Numbered from the stretch's first letter, positions 1 to 13,545 are shown. The stretch: DNA of 64,000 nucleotides from Vespula vulgaris (GCF_905475345.1 NC_066586.1:4336900-4400899), one strand, 5' to 3'. A program made the numbers and translations. The notes: generated by a model from the sequence alone, not told the origin.

Positions 1-840
1 ATACACACTCGCAATACCGTAATTATGATAGACGTACCTTTTATATCGTGTGAAAAAGTAATAGGTATCATCGTTCGAACGTTTCTCACTTTTTTCTTAT
101 TTATGAGAACCGATAGAACACTCTCATCGGTATAACCTTTACGCTTACTTTGCTTATACACGAACGTAATTCTAGAAACACATTGTAGTTTTATGGTATT
201 CTTGAGTAAATGTATTGTGTACTCACGAGCGACTCTGGAACGTGGTATATCGTTTTCCCCGTGGATAACTTTCCGTGCATGACGAATAGTGTATGCGTAA
301 GAAGATAGCTTGAGCGAATATGGACGAGGCCGAAGACCTTGGATGCTGCGATCGATCAAATACTTGACTGTTAAGACGATGATCCGACGTTGCATCTTTC
401 TACCATACATAATATCTTCTTCGCGTTTCTCGCGATTCTTTACTTTCCTTCTCTTTTCTTTTTTCTTTTTTTTTTTCCCCAATAATCTTTATATACTTCA
501 AATACGATTAATTATTTTATATAACATCTATTATATATCTATATATACATTTTAAATTACGGCTTAAAGTATCCCTTTTTGATAGATAATTTATTGAAGG
601 AGAAAGACATCCGGTCTTAAGAGATTACGACTTGGCTGACAATATTGACGGAGTTTCCTCTCATAAAATACGAGAGCACAAGACGAGCCACCATCTAGTT
701 ATTGCCTATAAAAGAGTTCGCTATAGATCATAGAAAAATGTTAAGAGATTATCGGTAACGTGGATAGACTCGCCATTTCGAGCGTTTCGCATTGGCGAGT
801 ATTCTGTATTTCTATACATATACATATACATATACATATA
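1..840. other. AT-rich noncoding sequence
   Basis: No gene seen. It contains a poly-T run near 460-477, AT-rich low-complexity sequence at 480-555 and a TATACA hexamer run beginning about 813 that abuts the MITE-like element. Confidence 0.5.
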
Positions 841-1056
841 TATACATATAGGATGGTCCATTTAAGCGAGGTCTAAATATCTTCTCGAAGTGATATAAAA
901 AATATTTTTTACTTAATGTCAATGGTATTAAAGGTAAGAATACTTATTTATAAGTCTTCTAGATATTTTTAAAACGATTAGAAATATTTTCTTCATCGTC
1001 ACAATTCGACGAGATATTTGAATGACCTTACTTAAATGAACCACCCTATATGTATA
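841..1056. mobile_element. Palindromic MITE-like element with inverted terminal repeats
   Basis: The left arm (841-873) and the reverse complement of the right arm (1024-1056) agree at 29 of 33 positions; the arms carry ATAGGRTGGTYCATTTAAG. Similarity continues inward (AAATATCT followed by TCGA-A on both sides), so most of the roughly 216 bp can fold as an imperfect hairpin. TA dinucleotides flank the GGRTGG ends at 849-850 and 1047-1048, as expected for a Tc1/mariner-type non-autonomous element. It has no coding capacity. The superfamily is inferred from the TA flanks only, and these are ambiguous because the left flank is itself a TATACA repeat. Confidence 0.6.
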
Positions 1057-2196
1057 CATGTGCGATTCAATTTGAGAAAACGGTCAAGCATCTACTTCAG
1101 TAATTATCGTTCTGTCGAACTCGCACGATTACACACGAGGGTAGGTCTCCTCTTTACGATCAATCGATTGTGAATTTAGTTACTCAATCACGTTGTTATT
1201 ATCATCCACTTTCTAGCTGGAATAGTTTCTCTTGGCACGTTTATCGCACCCTTTTTTTTGTAGGTCAACACAAATTACTATAAGATTCAACGTAGGAGGA
1301 TATCAAACGGTTAACATTAGTATCGTGGAATTCGTAGGGCATCGTAGAATCTACCTACTATTTACGCAAATAATTTCTCCTAAACGGATATAATGAGTAT
1401 ACTTTCGAGAAGGGTAAAACGAGGAAGATAGAGAGGGAAAAGAAAAGAACTCATGGAAAATTCATCATTATAGGAATGACGTGGTCGTAGTTGTCATCGT
1501 TGTAGTACCTACTGGATTCCAACCCTCGTTGAGTACTCGAAAACCTTCTCCAGGGTGCTTCGGTTTAGTTTCATTTTCCCAAGAGATACAGGTATAACGT
1601 GCGTATCCTTTCTTCGAAGGGAGAAAGTAGCGAGGCACGTGGGTACCTGACACTCGTTCTGTCTGCCGTCAAGGACCCAGAATAGCAAGCGATATAGATG
1701 GGATAATTGCGGATAATTTGCGGCGTCGATTGCTACGCGTTCTCTACTTCAGCCACCCTTTTCGTCGGTGCCTGTCCCCTCATTCCTCCAAATTACCATT
1801 CCCTTCGTTTCCTGCACGGACCCGTTCGGCGCTTTCTCACCACCAACACGACCACCACCACCACCGTTATCCCTAACTACTTCTTCCACCATACTACTAC
1901 CACCAGTACCACCTGTACCCGATGTTACATGTAGCTTGAAACTTTCTACGTACGATTCCTATTGACTACAATGTCGATTTGCGAAGTACCCATTACCCAT
2001 AGAACGCTGAATTGTTCAATATTTGATATTTTCTAAAACTATGCTACATTCGAAACTTTCCCTGATATGCGTTGAGTACGTTTACCATTAGATATGTAAT
2101 ACTTGAAACATTATTATAGTGCTATATTATATCCACGTTACCCACTGAGCATTCATTATTTAAAGTCTTGTGGATAGAGCAGCAACAAGTGTTCAA
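1057..2196. other. Noncoding sequence, no gene seen
   Basis: Mixed AT-rich sequence. A short ACC trinucleotide run (about 1845-1865) gives Thr/Pro-rich frames that are not genes. Confidence 0.5.
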
Positions 2197-2254
2197 GGAC
2201 ATCGTTATACTTCAACGTTCGTCGTGGACATCGTTATACTTCAACGGTCGTCGT
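2197..2254 (+). repeat. 29-bp tandem duplication
   Basis: Two adjacent 29-bp copies (2197-2225 and 2226-2254) starting GGACATCGTTATACTTCAAC differ at one base (T to G near the end of the unit). The near identity suggests a recent or conserved duplication rather than decayed microsatellite. Confidence 0.9.
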
Positions 2255-2837
2255 AGACGAAGATTTATTATGTCAAAACCAAGCTGTCGCCTTGTCTCTG
2301 CATTTACCAAGCGCAGGAATGTTTGAGATTTCACGATTCGAGCCAAGACCGAATTAATTTTCTGTGAATACTTCACGCAATTTCTTTGGCATTTTTATCA
2401 ATCCAAAGTATAATAACTTAAGAAATTTAATAGCTCGCTATCGAATCTCACCTTTTAAAATCTGGTAAATATTTTATAACGAACATTTAAATATCCGTAC
2501 AAGAATTCAATCTAAAAATAAGATATCAATTCGAAACTTTATCTCGGACTTTTACTAGAATTATTAAAGCAGCAGTAAGGAATATACTTTGTGGAAGATT
2601 ATATTTAATAATTATAAAAGTAGATCATCCTTTTTTTTTTCTTGTCGCTCTTTTCCTGCATGTATACTGTGTCGTCGTAAAGCCGTTAATCCTAACGTTA
2701 TTTTCTGGGCATTACGCGTGCGTAATGATATTTTGGCTGGGGAGAATAATCTATGTTGGGATAATCTCTTGCACCGAAGGCGAAAAATGTCGTTGAAATT
2801 GGCACGAAAACGATCGTAGTAAGAGGGTATCATCCTA

Positions 2838-2884
2838 CAGAGAGAGACAGACAGAGAGAGAGAGAGCGAGAGAGAGAGAAAGCA

Positions 2885-2951
<67 letters not shown>

Positions 2952-2952
2952 T
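2838..2952 (+). repeat. (GA)n array
   Basis: About 115 bases of GA repeats with CAGA and AAGA interruptions. It generates Ser/Leu frames on the minus strand that are not genes. Confidence 0.95.
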
Positions 2953-3473
2953 CCATAACATTCCATGGTTGAGGGAGTTTATCTTGCGACCTTAGTCATC
3001 GACTTCATGACCGTGGGCTTTCCGGAGGGATCGAAAAGGTTTCGACCTTCGTCCATCCACTTGGGCGATGTTCAGGATAGCTACGTATGATGATCCGTAA
3101 GAGGGACTGAGGAGAGAGAGAGTAGGGAATCAGAGTTAGAGTCGATCGTAAGGACAATCTTATACCGTCGGAGGATTTCGGAAGGACGAGCGATAGGCAT
3201 TGGAACGGTAGTGGATGATCGTACGAAGGTCGCCCTTTCGATCGTTCGTTCTGCGGAGCCGGTGTCCCTTATATCCTTCGAGGTTTCTTATAAATTAAAT
3301 TAAATCGGTATAATTTGAGGACGTGCTCGGACACGCCCAGCAAGTCTTGCTGCGTTCGAGAGCTAAACTTTGCGTCGATCCAGCTGGAATTCGTGGCTAC
3401 GAGCTACGTCGACCCTCGCGGAGCATATATGTACGTGTGTTAGGGTGTGCGCACGCTTTTACACAAACTCGAA

Positions 3474-3478
<5 letters not shown>

Positions 3479-3522
<44 letters not shown>
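3479..3522 (+). repeat. (GA)n array
   Basis: Uninterrupted GA dinucleotides of about 44 bases, followed by looser GA-rich sequence to about 3572. Confidence 0.95.
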
Positions 3523-3528
<6 letters not shown>

Positions 3529-3807
3529 GGAAGAAGGGACGTATAGAGAACCAGACAGAGAAAGATAGAGAGATGGACTGACACATAGATACACACGTAT
3601 ACACGAAGAGTCGCTCACGCTCGACTAAATAGATCGTACCGGGACCGATCCTCGGGCTTATTGGATCTCCCTCACCCTCGGAAAGTGGTCAAAATTTCAC
3701 TTACTCTATTCCCGATCTCCCTCGGGGCTGTGTCATCCTGACCAAGCGGGAAGCATGCATTGTACGCATTCGCGCGTACGTTTATCTAAACGATTTTGCC
3801 AGACAGC

Positions 3808-3808
<1 letters not shown>

Positions 3809-3851
<43 letters not shown>

Positions 3852-3881
3852 TCTCTCTATCTCTATCTCTATCTCTGTTTC
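3809..3881 (+). repeat. (CT)n array
   Basis: CT dinucleotides passing into ATCTCT hexamers. It lies 290 bases after the opposite-orientation GA array at 3479. Confidence 0.95.
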
Positions 3882-4150
3882 TCTTATGCCCCTAGGCTAT
3901 GTCTTCCCTTTCACCATACGCGTTTGAGTGCAAAGAAGACGATCGATTGAGCGATTTCACGCGTATCTAATTTACGATGCATGGGATCGATGTACGCACC
4001 AGCAATCGACGTAACCGATACGTTATTAATAAAGCGATCTTTATTCAAATTTTCCTCTCGTCGGTTCACTTCGTTGCCGGCAGATACGATCTTAGCTTCG
4101 AGGCACGAACGTGGCGCCCGCTCGTAAGGAGCGAACATCGTCTTTATCTT

Positions 4151-4151
<1 letters not shown>

Positions 4152-4190
<39 letters not shown>
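4152..4190 (+). repeat. (CT)n array
   Basis: CT dinucleotides with one TTT interruption. Confidence 0.9.
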
Positions 4191-4191
<1 letters not shown>

Positions 4192-5732
4192 TCGTTCTCG
4201 TTCACGATTATGGAGAAATAAAAGGGTAGAGAAGGTAGGTATACAAGAAAACACTGCACACCGTGGAGAAGGTAAAAGCGATGCCCAGATTAAGGCTGCT
4301 CCCCGAACCCTAAGCAAGCATGTATTTATGGTTCTACCTTAGTCAAGCGGAAGAAAAAAGAAATTAATATACAGGGTGATTCAAATAACTGTTCGGTCGC
4401 GTGTATATCGTACGACTTTGTTGTTTTCGAGAGACACGATTAGAAATGCATCTTACATACGTGAATTTTTCGCTTCCTTTTTCTTTTCTTTTCTTTTTTT
4501 TTTTAATTACTAGCTACGCATTTTTTCCCGTATTGCTTTCCTTTTCTAATCTTTAAGAAGATGCTAGCGTCTAAAGGTTCTATCGCGTCGGAAAAGTTTT
4601 TTTTTTATTTATTTGGCTTAAGCGTAAGTTGGTAGAAGGTATATAAAGTGAACGGTCGACGTACTCGAGTGAAATAACGAAGCGTGGGTAGGTCTAGTCA
4701 TGTAAAGTAAGGCAACGATCGCGAGCAAAGAGACGGATAAAAGACGATAGCGAGAACCGTGGAAGAAGAGCATCTCGATTCTACGGTGCCGATAATTTAC
4801 GAACTAGTACGATCGGAATCACCCCCTGGCGCGATTTAGGAGCCAATTTCTAAAGTGCGAGGCGTTGCTTCTACTTAGACGTTGCTCGCTTTTAGAGGAT
4901 CGAACGGCATGACGAGGGGTGAGAGAGGAGCCAGAGAGGCGATGGCGTCGGCAGTGGCGAAGGTGGAAATCGAAGTGGTAGAACGATAGAAGATGGAAGC
5001 TTCGATTTCAATTTAAATACTTCTCTTGCCTTATTTTAGGTCAGTGGCCTTTCTTTTTGATTAATGTGTTCTCTACTTTTCGTGATCGGAAATGTGTTAG
5101 GTATTATACTTGTGTACAAGCTAATGAAAGGTACGGTGAAGATAGTACGACATAAGGTAGAGAGGAAATAATGGAAGAAGAAGGGAAAGAGGAAAGAAGA
5201 AAGAAAAAAGAAAGAAGAAAAAGAAAGGTAAAAGGGAAAAAAGGAGAAGGAAAGATAGGGTACTTCTTACCACGAGTGAAATCCAATATTTGGACAACGA
5301 CGAAGATTCTTGAAAGTTCCATCTCTACCACTTAGTTCTTAGAAATTTATATCGTTCTGCAATTTATCTCGCATTACGCCCCTCTTTCGTGGCTCTTCGA
5401 TACAAATCTAATAAGCGGCCAGCCGTGACGATAAATCAGATCGCGTTAGCTTCAGGTGACGCGAGAATCTTCGAAACTTTATGTCCTGCAAGGGAAACCG
5501 TCTGCGAGGAAAGAAATATCGCAGTTGGCGCTATCTTCTTATCTTCTTATGAGCGTATAGTTCCAATGGAATCGTGTTGCATCCTCGATTCGTTGCTATC
5601 TTTTATTTTTATTAATATTTGTAAAGGTATAATCGATCGACGAGTATCTTTTAAATACCTTTGTCTTCATTTAATAATTATCTAATAAAAGCGGAGATTT
5701 CCTTTTTGTTTCTTTTCTTTTTTTTCTTTCTT

Positions 5733-5758
5733 CTATATATATATATATATATATATAT
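5733..5758 (+). repeat. (TA)n array
   Basis: Thirteen TA units after a poly-pyrimidine stretch. Confidence 0.9.
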
Positions 5759-7795
5759 CTACCTCTTGAAAGCGGCTCGTTGATGCTTACGAACGACAGT
5801 GAACGACGCCATCGGTATTGGATCCTGCAAAGAAGCATTTAATAGAATTAATTAAGGCGCCCCGAGCTCATAAATGTCTTGCCATCATAAAGCGCGATCT
5901 CATCGTCGATAAATTAGAAAATTGTTTTTCAAGGAATAAGTGGTACGATAAAAGGACAACATCCTATCTTTAATATTATCGAGATAAGAAACGTCTGATA
6001 TAAACGTTGAAGTGTATCGTACGTTCCATCGGCTTCTTCTTGAATTGTTTTCATTTTTTCTCTCTCTCTTTCTCTTCTTCTTTCCTCTTTTCTTCTTCTC
6101 TTTTTTTCCTTCTCTTTTCATTCTTTTTCCTAGAAACACAAGTAGGAACGACCGAGGAAGAAGCAACGAACGACAATAGGAGCCATGTGTACTTGAAGCA
6201 AGAGCGAGACGAGAAATTATAGCTCGGCGGCCACCGACCGCGAGAGCACGGAGGAGAATCGAAGAGAAGAGGAGCGAGACGGTATAGGGGGTGCCCCTTC
6301 TCACCAATTAAATCGAATTACTCCAATTCCCGTAAGGGTAACGTCCATCTAATTATCGCTTGACCGAAGCACGTATTAATAGCAGAGCTGTGAGCTCTCT
6401 CTCTCTCTCTCTCTCAGTCTCTCACAACCGAGCCAACGAGCTAACACATCTTCCCCTGTTCTCTACTCTCTCCTCCCTCCTTCCTCCCGCTCTCTCTTCT
6501 CTTTACCATTCTATTCTCCAGTATCTCTCATCTCGCTGGCATCCGCGTGCATACGCGTAAACCCAGCTCGTCCATATACAGAGGTATGTACTTATGTACA
6601 CCATCGACATCGCCGCCGACGATACTTTAATGACCGAGAAAAGAAAGTGGCGCGTATATTATGTCGTACTCTGGCCTGGTCGAGTTATGAGATCAACGGG
6701 GGTTAAATCGCTCCTTTAATGGCAAGTGGTTGTAACGTAGGAGTCGAACCTCCATAACTCCGTACAAGCCGACGACATTAGCGTTGCTTCTGGATGACTC
6801 CAAGAGATAGTTCCTTTCTGTTCTTTTTTTTTTTTTTTTCTTTTTCGTTTCAAGTCTGACGAATCTGACACGAAAGGTCGTCTCTTTGCGATCACGTAGA
6901 GCAATAATTTCTTTCTCGAGGACAACGATCTATGTACATTCTTTCACCTTCCAGCGAATTCTTCTTCGTAATGTTCTCATGCAAAGTACAAAGGAATCGC
7001 CTTGGGTTAATGTAAAACATTTCGAAAGTTCTCTTCTAGTCTTTAACCACGCGTACAAAGTGATACGACATTTTCTCTCCTGTTAAATCCATTCGTACGA
7101 CTTTACCCGGTTAACTATACTTTCGAAATACGGTTTCGCATAGATGCACGGGGAGTAAGTTTCGAGAAAGGAAACTAACCTTCTTCTTTCCTATCCCAAA
7201 CTCGTGACATAACTTTTCGAATGTAATAACTTTTCCCAGGGATTTTAACGCAATCTCATAGGTGAGATCAAGTGTCTGACGTGGCGTTGACGTTCGGCAA
7301 GAGAAATGTATAGTACGCGAGCCGCATATTTCTTATACCCCTTTCCACTTCTTGTCATTTTATTTTAGAATTTTTCTTTCTTCAAAGGAACAATACCTCT
7401 ATCCGTGGAACATGCATTACGAATGGTAAAATCGAATAGGAATAGAAATACGATCGACCATAGAAATAAAGTCTTATTGTTTCTTGTTTAGACAGCCGAG
7501 AAAACAAAATTTCGATCTTTAAATAATAGATAAGTTAGGGAGGAAATTTGATTTGTAACGTCTAGAGGCACTATTATCGATGTCATGATTTCGGATAGGT
7601 CTCCGAGAGACGTAAGGTAATTTAATCGAGTTCGAAACTCGGGACCATCCCTAACCTGTTCGGTGTCTCGCGTGATTATTAATGATATCGTTACTCAGGC
7701 CAGAGACCAATCGAAACGAAAATTTCTCGATAGAGACCTTCTCGTCGCCTTTCAATTTGCACATTAATGAATTTTTCAGCGGGTAGTCATCTGGC

Positions 7796-7816
7796 TCTTT
7801 CTCTCTCTCTCTTTCT

Positions 7817-7864
<48 letters not shown>
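7796..7864 (+). repeat. (CT)n array
   Basis: CT dinucleotides with three short interruptions. Its minus-strand translation gives Arg/Glu-rich frames. Confidence 0.95.
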
Positions 7865-8172
7865 GTTTTTTCTCCATTCGTCGAATAAACAGGCATGCTT
7901 CGGCTTCTCGTAATAACAAGCCGTTGTGTGCGCACCCTACCGACTGGGACGATGTAATAAACGCAAATCCCCGGTCGAACACAAATTGCAGCCACACCCA
8001 CGCTTCTACGGAGGTCAAATACTCCCTGCTCCCTTTCTCTTTCTCTCACTCTCGCTTGTGCCTTTCTTTCCCTAACATCCACGTCGTATCTTTCACCCTC
8101 CTTCCTCTTTTCTTTCCTTTTCTTCCTATCTGAGAGTTCCTTACTCTCGAACTACGCGTTCCTTCCTTCTTA

Positions 8173-8250
8173 CCTTCCTTCCTTCCTTCCTTCCTTCCTT
8201 CCTTCCTTCCTTCCTTCCTTCCTTCCTTCCTTTCATCCTTCCTTCCTTCC
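8173..8250 (+). repeat. (TTCC)n tetranucleotide array
   Basis: About 19 TTCC units with one CATCC interruption near 8234. Read on the minus strand it gives Lys-Glu-Gly-Arg repeats, which are artefactual. Confidence 0.95.
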
Positions 8251-9798
8251 CATTGTTCGAATTTCATCTCCTTCCATTTTATAATAATTCAATAGTCGGC
8301 AAAACCGAATTTTGCGGCCAGTAGTTTATTTAATACCATCTTTAAGAGAAAAGTATCTTTTCCACGAGCGTCCTATCTACGCTTGCGAGTGTTCCATTTT
8401 GAATATTATTGCCGCAATCAGTTTCCGAAGTACTTCTCCGTCGCGTTTGTGCTATTCGGGCACCGTAAGCGGATGAAATTGTAAGCAGCGCCAGCTACCA
8501 CTTTATTTTACCCCTGCGCACGCGACTGCTTCCGAAGTCGATTAATATGCTAATTTACCTACTTCTACGAAAGTTAAATGCTCGGCGTCGCCGAGGGATT
8601 AAAGGGATAGCTATAGGTACATTGAGTCATAGATATTAGCGGTTATAGGCTCGTCGACGGAAGTTCTTCATTAATACGAAATTACCGATCAGATTTCGAG
8701 TGCTTTGAACAACGATTAGGCGTACGAGATAATTATCCTTTTTTCTTTTTATTTTGCTCTATCGATTTTTTTTTATCTTTCTCCTCTCTTTCTTTTTTTT
8801 TTTTGGCTTTAACCTTTAACCACGATATCCACGAAATTTCTCTCTCTTGAATCTTTTTCGAATCGACGAGGATGCTTTTATCTCGGGCACAAAAATACAA
8901 GATTCATAGGCGCATAAGTTGTATGTTTCTAGAGTGGATGGAGGTAGGTCTTTGCGAATCGTCGGAGCGCGAAATCCGGAGAAACGCGTCGCATCGCGTC
9001 ACGCGAGTGCCATGCGGATCTACGTCCGTCCCTTTCTCCAACGAGTTGAATATAAAAAGAAGTATATCTCTGTGTAGAACGAGTTAAGCCTGCTACATAT
9101 CAATATACAGCTGAAACCCTTAGTGCCCTGGTAATTCGAGTCGCGACTTATCCGTGTCACCTTATACGTACATATGTAGCTACGTTACGGCTTTGCATCA
9201 CTTTATATACCGTTGAGCTTAAGCTCGCTCTCTAATTCGAGCAGAAATTTAATCACAACCTTTCACTACTTCTCTGCTTCTTCTCGTAGCAATTATGTTA
9301 CTATATATACATATATGCCATTATCTGTTCTCATAGTTCTCCGTTTAGCTTTACCACATTTAAAATGTAAAAGTATATGAAACGCGGTTTCCAATTAGCT
9401 CGTATCGATTTTCTAATTTCATGCGTTATCGAGTGAAAATTTACAGTAATACGCGTTGTCTATTTTCTCCTGTTATTCGATAAAAACTTTCATCGATCGT
9501 AACGCTATATTAATAAACACAATATGCATTTGTTATTATTGAATTTAATTACCGTTACGTTACTATTTTACCCGAACGTTGATGCTCGAAAAGCATACAT
9601 CTGGTTAGATATAATTTCGTCAGAATGTTCATATTTGTTCTACTAATGTTCTATCCCAGTGAAATCATTAAATGATTTATAATCGTATTTTGAACAGAAT
9701 TTTGAAAGAGAAAGAGAAGCAGATAAATACATAGAAAATTTAATATAGCTCAGATCGAAACTATGCGACAAAAGATGCATAGAATATGTAAATACATG

Positions 9799-9857
9799 AA
9801 GAGAGAGAGAGAGAGAGAGAGAAAGGACGAGAGAGAGAGAGAAAGAGAGAGAAAGAG
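9799..9857 (+). repeat. (GA)n array
   Basis: Two GA blocks separated by AAAGGAC. Confidence 0.95.
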
Positions 9858-10928
9858 TGTGTCAAGCTAGGCCGCAAAAGCGTCGAATATTCCGTCGCAC
9901 TCGATCCGGAAAACGATCGAATCAGGATCGCTTCCTGGCGACGACTCTTCGTCGATTAAAATAACTCGGGAGCCTGGAATAGCAGCGGAAGGATCGACAG
10001 AATTTCGCTGCTTCCGCGTTCACGCCCGGAAACTATTTCAATTTATACGCTCACGATAATTAATGACTATGTTTCCCATGTTCACCTCTCCTATCCTTTG
10101 CTACGATCGTTGATGTTCTCGGTTGCTCACAAATCGTAGCGCAGATGTGCCGTTCAATGTGCAACGAAAGGAACTTTGATCTTGTATTATAAATGATATC
10201 GTAATCGGTAGGACGATCGATTCGACGACGGTAACGTTGAATCAAATCGAGGGAATAAAGTTCGAAGCGTTGTAGAGTCAGTCGCGTTAATTTTTCACCA
10301 AGAATAAATAGGAATGGAAGGAGCGACGAGACGTTACGATTCGCGAAAGCAACTTATGCGAGATTCGATGTTACCCAAGGGATTGTTGCGTTCTCTTTCG
10401 TGATGAACGACGTGTTCTTCCCGCGGGAAAAGACGCGAGACGTTAAGGATACCAGAACGAGAGAACGAACACAGGGATCATTCTAAAAGTTTTTCACTAC
10501 GTAATACGTAAACGCAGGGTCAGAGGATTGGCGAGGGAAACGACCGCATAGTGTGTCTTATGTGCCGTCCCTTTTTGGCTCTTATCGATGCTCACGACAT
10601 AAAATGGCCATTATCCTGGCCCTATCCGAAGTTAAATCAGCCACGGATGTCTCTCTTATTTCTTTTTAGATACGCGAATAAATAGATATGTATTTACGTC
10701 TCTCTTTCTCTCTCTCTCTCTTCCTTTTTCGTTCTTTCCTAACAAGAATTCATCGTGTTTGCGGCGAATACATGCGGATAGACCACCGTCGCGTGGCTCC
10801 ATTCTCTCTTTTGAAATGGCCCTTTCCCCAACCGGTTTTCGGCAAGATTCCTCCACAGGGGCGAGTCTCGCTGCAACGTTCTACGTGCTGCTTCGCCAAA
10901 GTACTTCAATGCTATTCTCCAGGGATAG

Positions 10929-10939
10929 AAAGAGACAGG

Positions 10940-10975
<36 letters not shown>
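10929..10975 (+). repeat. (GA)n array
   Basis: GA dinucleotides with a GAAA interruption. Confidence 0.95.
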
Positions 10976-10976
<1 letters not shown>

Positions 10977-13507
10977 AACGGTATACGAGCTCACCGAGTT
11001 ATTTCCTTTATTTTCTTACAAGCAACGGACACAAGAAGCTCGTATAAAACAATATTAAATAGTTATTGTTGTGGGATCGACTATTACGATAGTACTCGTT
11101 GTTTCATTTGATATTTCTATTCGTTGAATCAATAATGTAGTCAAAAGAATGATCAACTTAAGAGAAATTTTTAGACTTTTTCTCGTCGTTGAACAAACAT
11201 CGAACGAATTAATATCGAAGAAAATTTCTCCTCGTATTTCTCCACTTCGGAATAGTTATTTCCTTCGACGTTTCCTTCGCAAACGAAGAGCGGAAATATT
11301 TGGTCCTCTTTAATCTTTCTTGCAGCAACAAATGTAGCTAGCAATAAATCAATATTTATACTCTTTTACAACATGAATAATAGTTCGCTTATTTAAACGT
11401 CCGTCGCGTAGCGTCGCGTTCGATTTTAAGAAAATAAAGTTGGAAAGTTATCACTCGAGGTGACCGGTTAGTATTAGTTTTCTCTTTTTTTCTTTTCTTT
11501 TCTTTTCTTTTTTCAAGGTAAATGAAAACATTCGCTGTGCGAATTTACGGGAAACGAAGTAACATCGATCGAATTTCTTTCACGGCGCGAATATCTATTC
11601 TCTGGGAGCATATATGTCATGTTTTACCAAAAGCAATCGGTTCTTACCGCAAGAAAAGCGGATAACCATTTTACCGTGGCAGTAGTAGGACCGGAGGATG
11701 GCAACGGAGAACGGCGACCAGCGTACGAAGTTACATTCTGGCTTTGCACGTATTCGAACGAGTGGAACAAGAAGAACAACCTATTTTTATCGGCGATCGG
11801 GGTGGGTCCACGGAAGCTCGAACCACTTCGTCTTGCCAGGAGATACTTTACGTGCTAGAGAATTACCGTTTGCGGTCCTTTCGCGCGAGAGAAATAGCTG
11901 TGCCCACTCTAAAGAGAGATTGCACCCGGCGTTTTTCAGTTTGTTAGTTTAAGAGAAGAGTAAGAGTGGAATGAGAGCCGAGTAAGTGTTATTTATCAAG
12001 GAAAACGCACAGGGTTCAAAGAGTACGTACCTAGTTACATACTTACGCGCCTATTTACCACGCGATCGATACTCGAAAGAAATCGAAAAAGTCGCCGTCG
12101 ACTCTTCCGATCTCATCTCGAGAATAGACGTTCGAGAAATAAATGGAGTTTTTAATTCATCGTGAGACGATAAGAAAGGTACGGAGCAAGAGGTTCGAGT
12201 ATCGTCGATGAAGTAGAAGAAAAGTTTCGCGAACTCGATCCGTCGTAATGTTACGTCGATGACATAACGTTAATTAGAATTTTCGTCGTATGAATTAGCA
12301 AAATTCCGGATAGACGTTCACCCTCTCTTCTTTATTCATGCCGAGCTTGTAAAAGCAATCGTAGCTTGAACTGTATAATCGGGGAAACGGAAATTAGCTT
12401 CGAAACTCTACGGGCGTATAACATCGAGGAGAGACGTTCGTTTCGCCCTTCGAGGGGTGGGATGGGGTGGAGGTGAAGTTCCGGTAAAGTAAAAGTACTC
12501 AGCTGCGAAGCGTAGTCAACGATTAATGGCGCGACAGTTAATCAACGAATTAGTGTTATATGTCGGAAGGAGGAAACGTATAGAAAGCTTGTTGCGTGCG
12601 AACGTAAACGTATGATCGAGAGAAAAAAATGTCGTTCGAGAAGAATTGCGTTCTTTGGAAATAAGAGGAGAGAGAGGTCTCGCGAGACATGGAAAAAACT
12701 TAACGACGGACAGAACGAACGTGAGCGTTACGGCTCGACGACGGAAATACCAGAGAAAAGACTCGTTTCTTTCGAGGCGTGCGCACAAAGAATCAGGTTC
12801 TCGACGACGACGACGACGACGGTGCTTGTACGTCGCAGATTTTGTCGACACAAAAAGTCAGTTGACAAAAGAGCAAACGAAAAGCGGGTTAAAACTAGTT
12901 TTACTGTCGTTTAATTAACGCACGAGAAACATCATTCTCTACTTTTCTTTCTATATCCTCTAAGATCACTGTATTTCGATTTTTTACGTATCAATGTTAG
13001 ATCTTCCCCTTTATTTCTATCTAATAAAAGTGTTTCTCCGTTAGCTAATTGCTGCGACAAAAGATACAATATTTTTATCAATCATCTCGATAAATTGCTT
13101 ATATCGAACGTAAGCGGATCCTGTGGCGAGGTACTCCTAATGCGTTTCTATTTCATCGTTATATATTCCCTTCGGCTTTTTCATACCCTCTGTTACTCTA
13201 TTCTTTACACATTCCGACATCAAAATAATAAGGTACGATGCGATAGTAATCTATGATGCAACACTACGCAGAATGATTTATTCAAGCGTCACGATCGCTT
13301 AGACAATTATCGTTGAGTCTTCGAAGCTACGAAGAGAAACCGGACGAATAGGCCCCACGTGTAAATGGAGCCGCTAATTCAAATAAAGTATTTCATGATG
13401 TAATATTTACGCAACTAGGTAATGATCGTTTCTCAGTATATTTGTACGTTGTCGCACGCCGAATGCGTTTCTCGAATCGAGGGTGAATTAGAGTGTCCAG
13501 AGAAATC

Positions 13508-13544
<37 letters not shown>

Positions 13545-13545
13545 G
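13508..13545 (+). repeat. (GA)n array
   Basis: GA dinucleotides ending in GAAAGAGAGAAAG. Confidence 0.9.

Larger units (their letters stand above)
2255..9798. other. Noncoding region with microsatellites
   Basis: No gene is supported. Apart from the arrays listed separately it holds a CAGGGTGATTCAAATAA transposon-end-like motif at 4372-4388, AT-rich single-copy sequence, and mixed sequence at 8440-8700 with homeodomain-type words (ATTAATATGCTAATTTA at 8541-8557) that could be regulatory. The open frames here are repeat translations or short chance frames. Confidence 0.45.

Noticed and set aside
6735..6775. tRNA-like T-arm (GGAGTCGAACCTCC read on the minus strand)
   Set aside because: The T-loop word is present but the stem has a mismatch, and no D-arm, anticodon arm or matching acceptor stem can be built around it.
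8046..8267. Lys-Glu-Gly-Arg repeat frame on the minus strand
   Set aside because: It is produced by the TTCC array.
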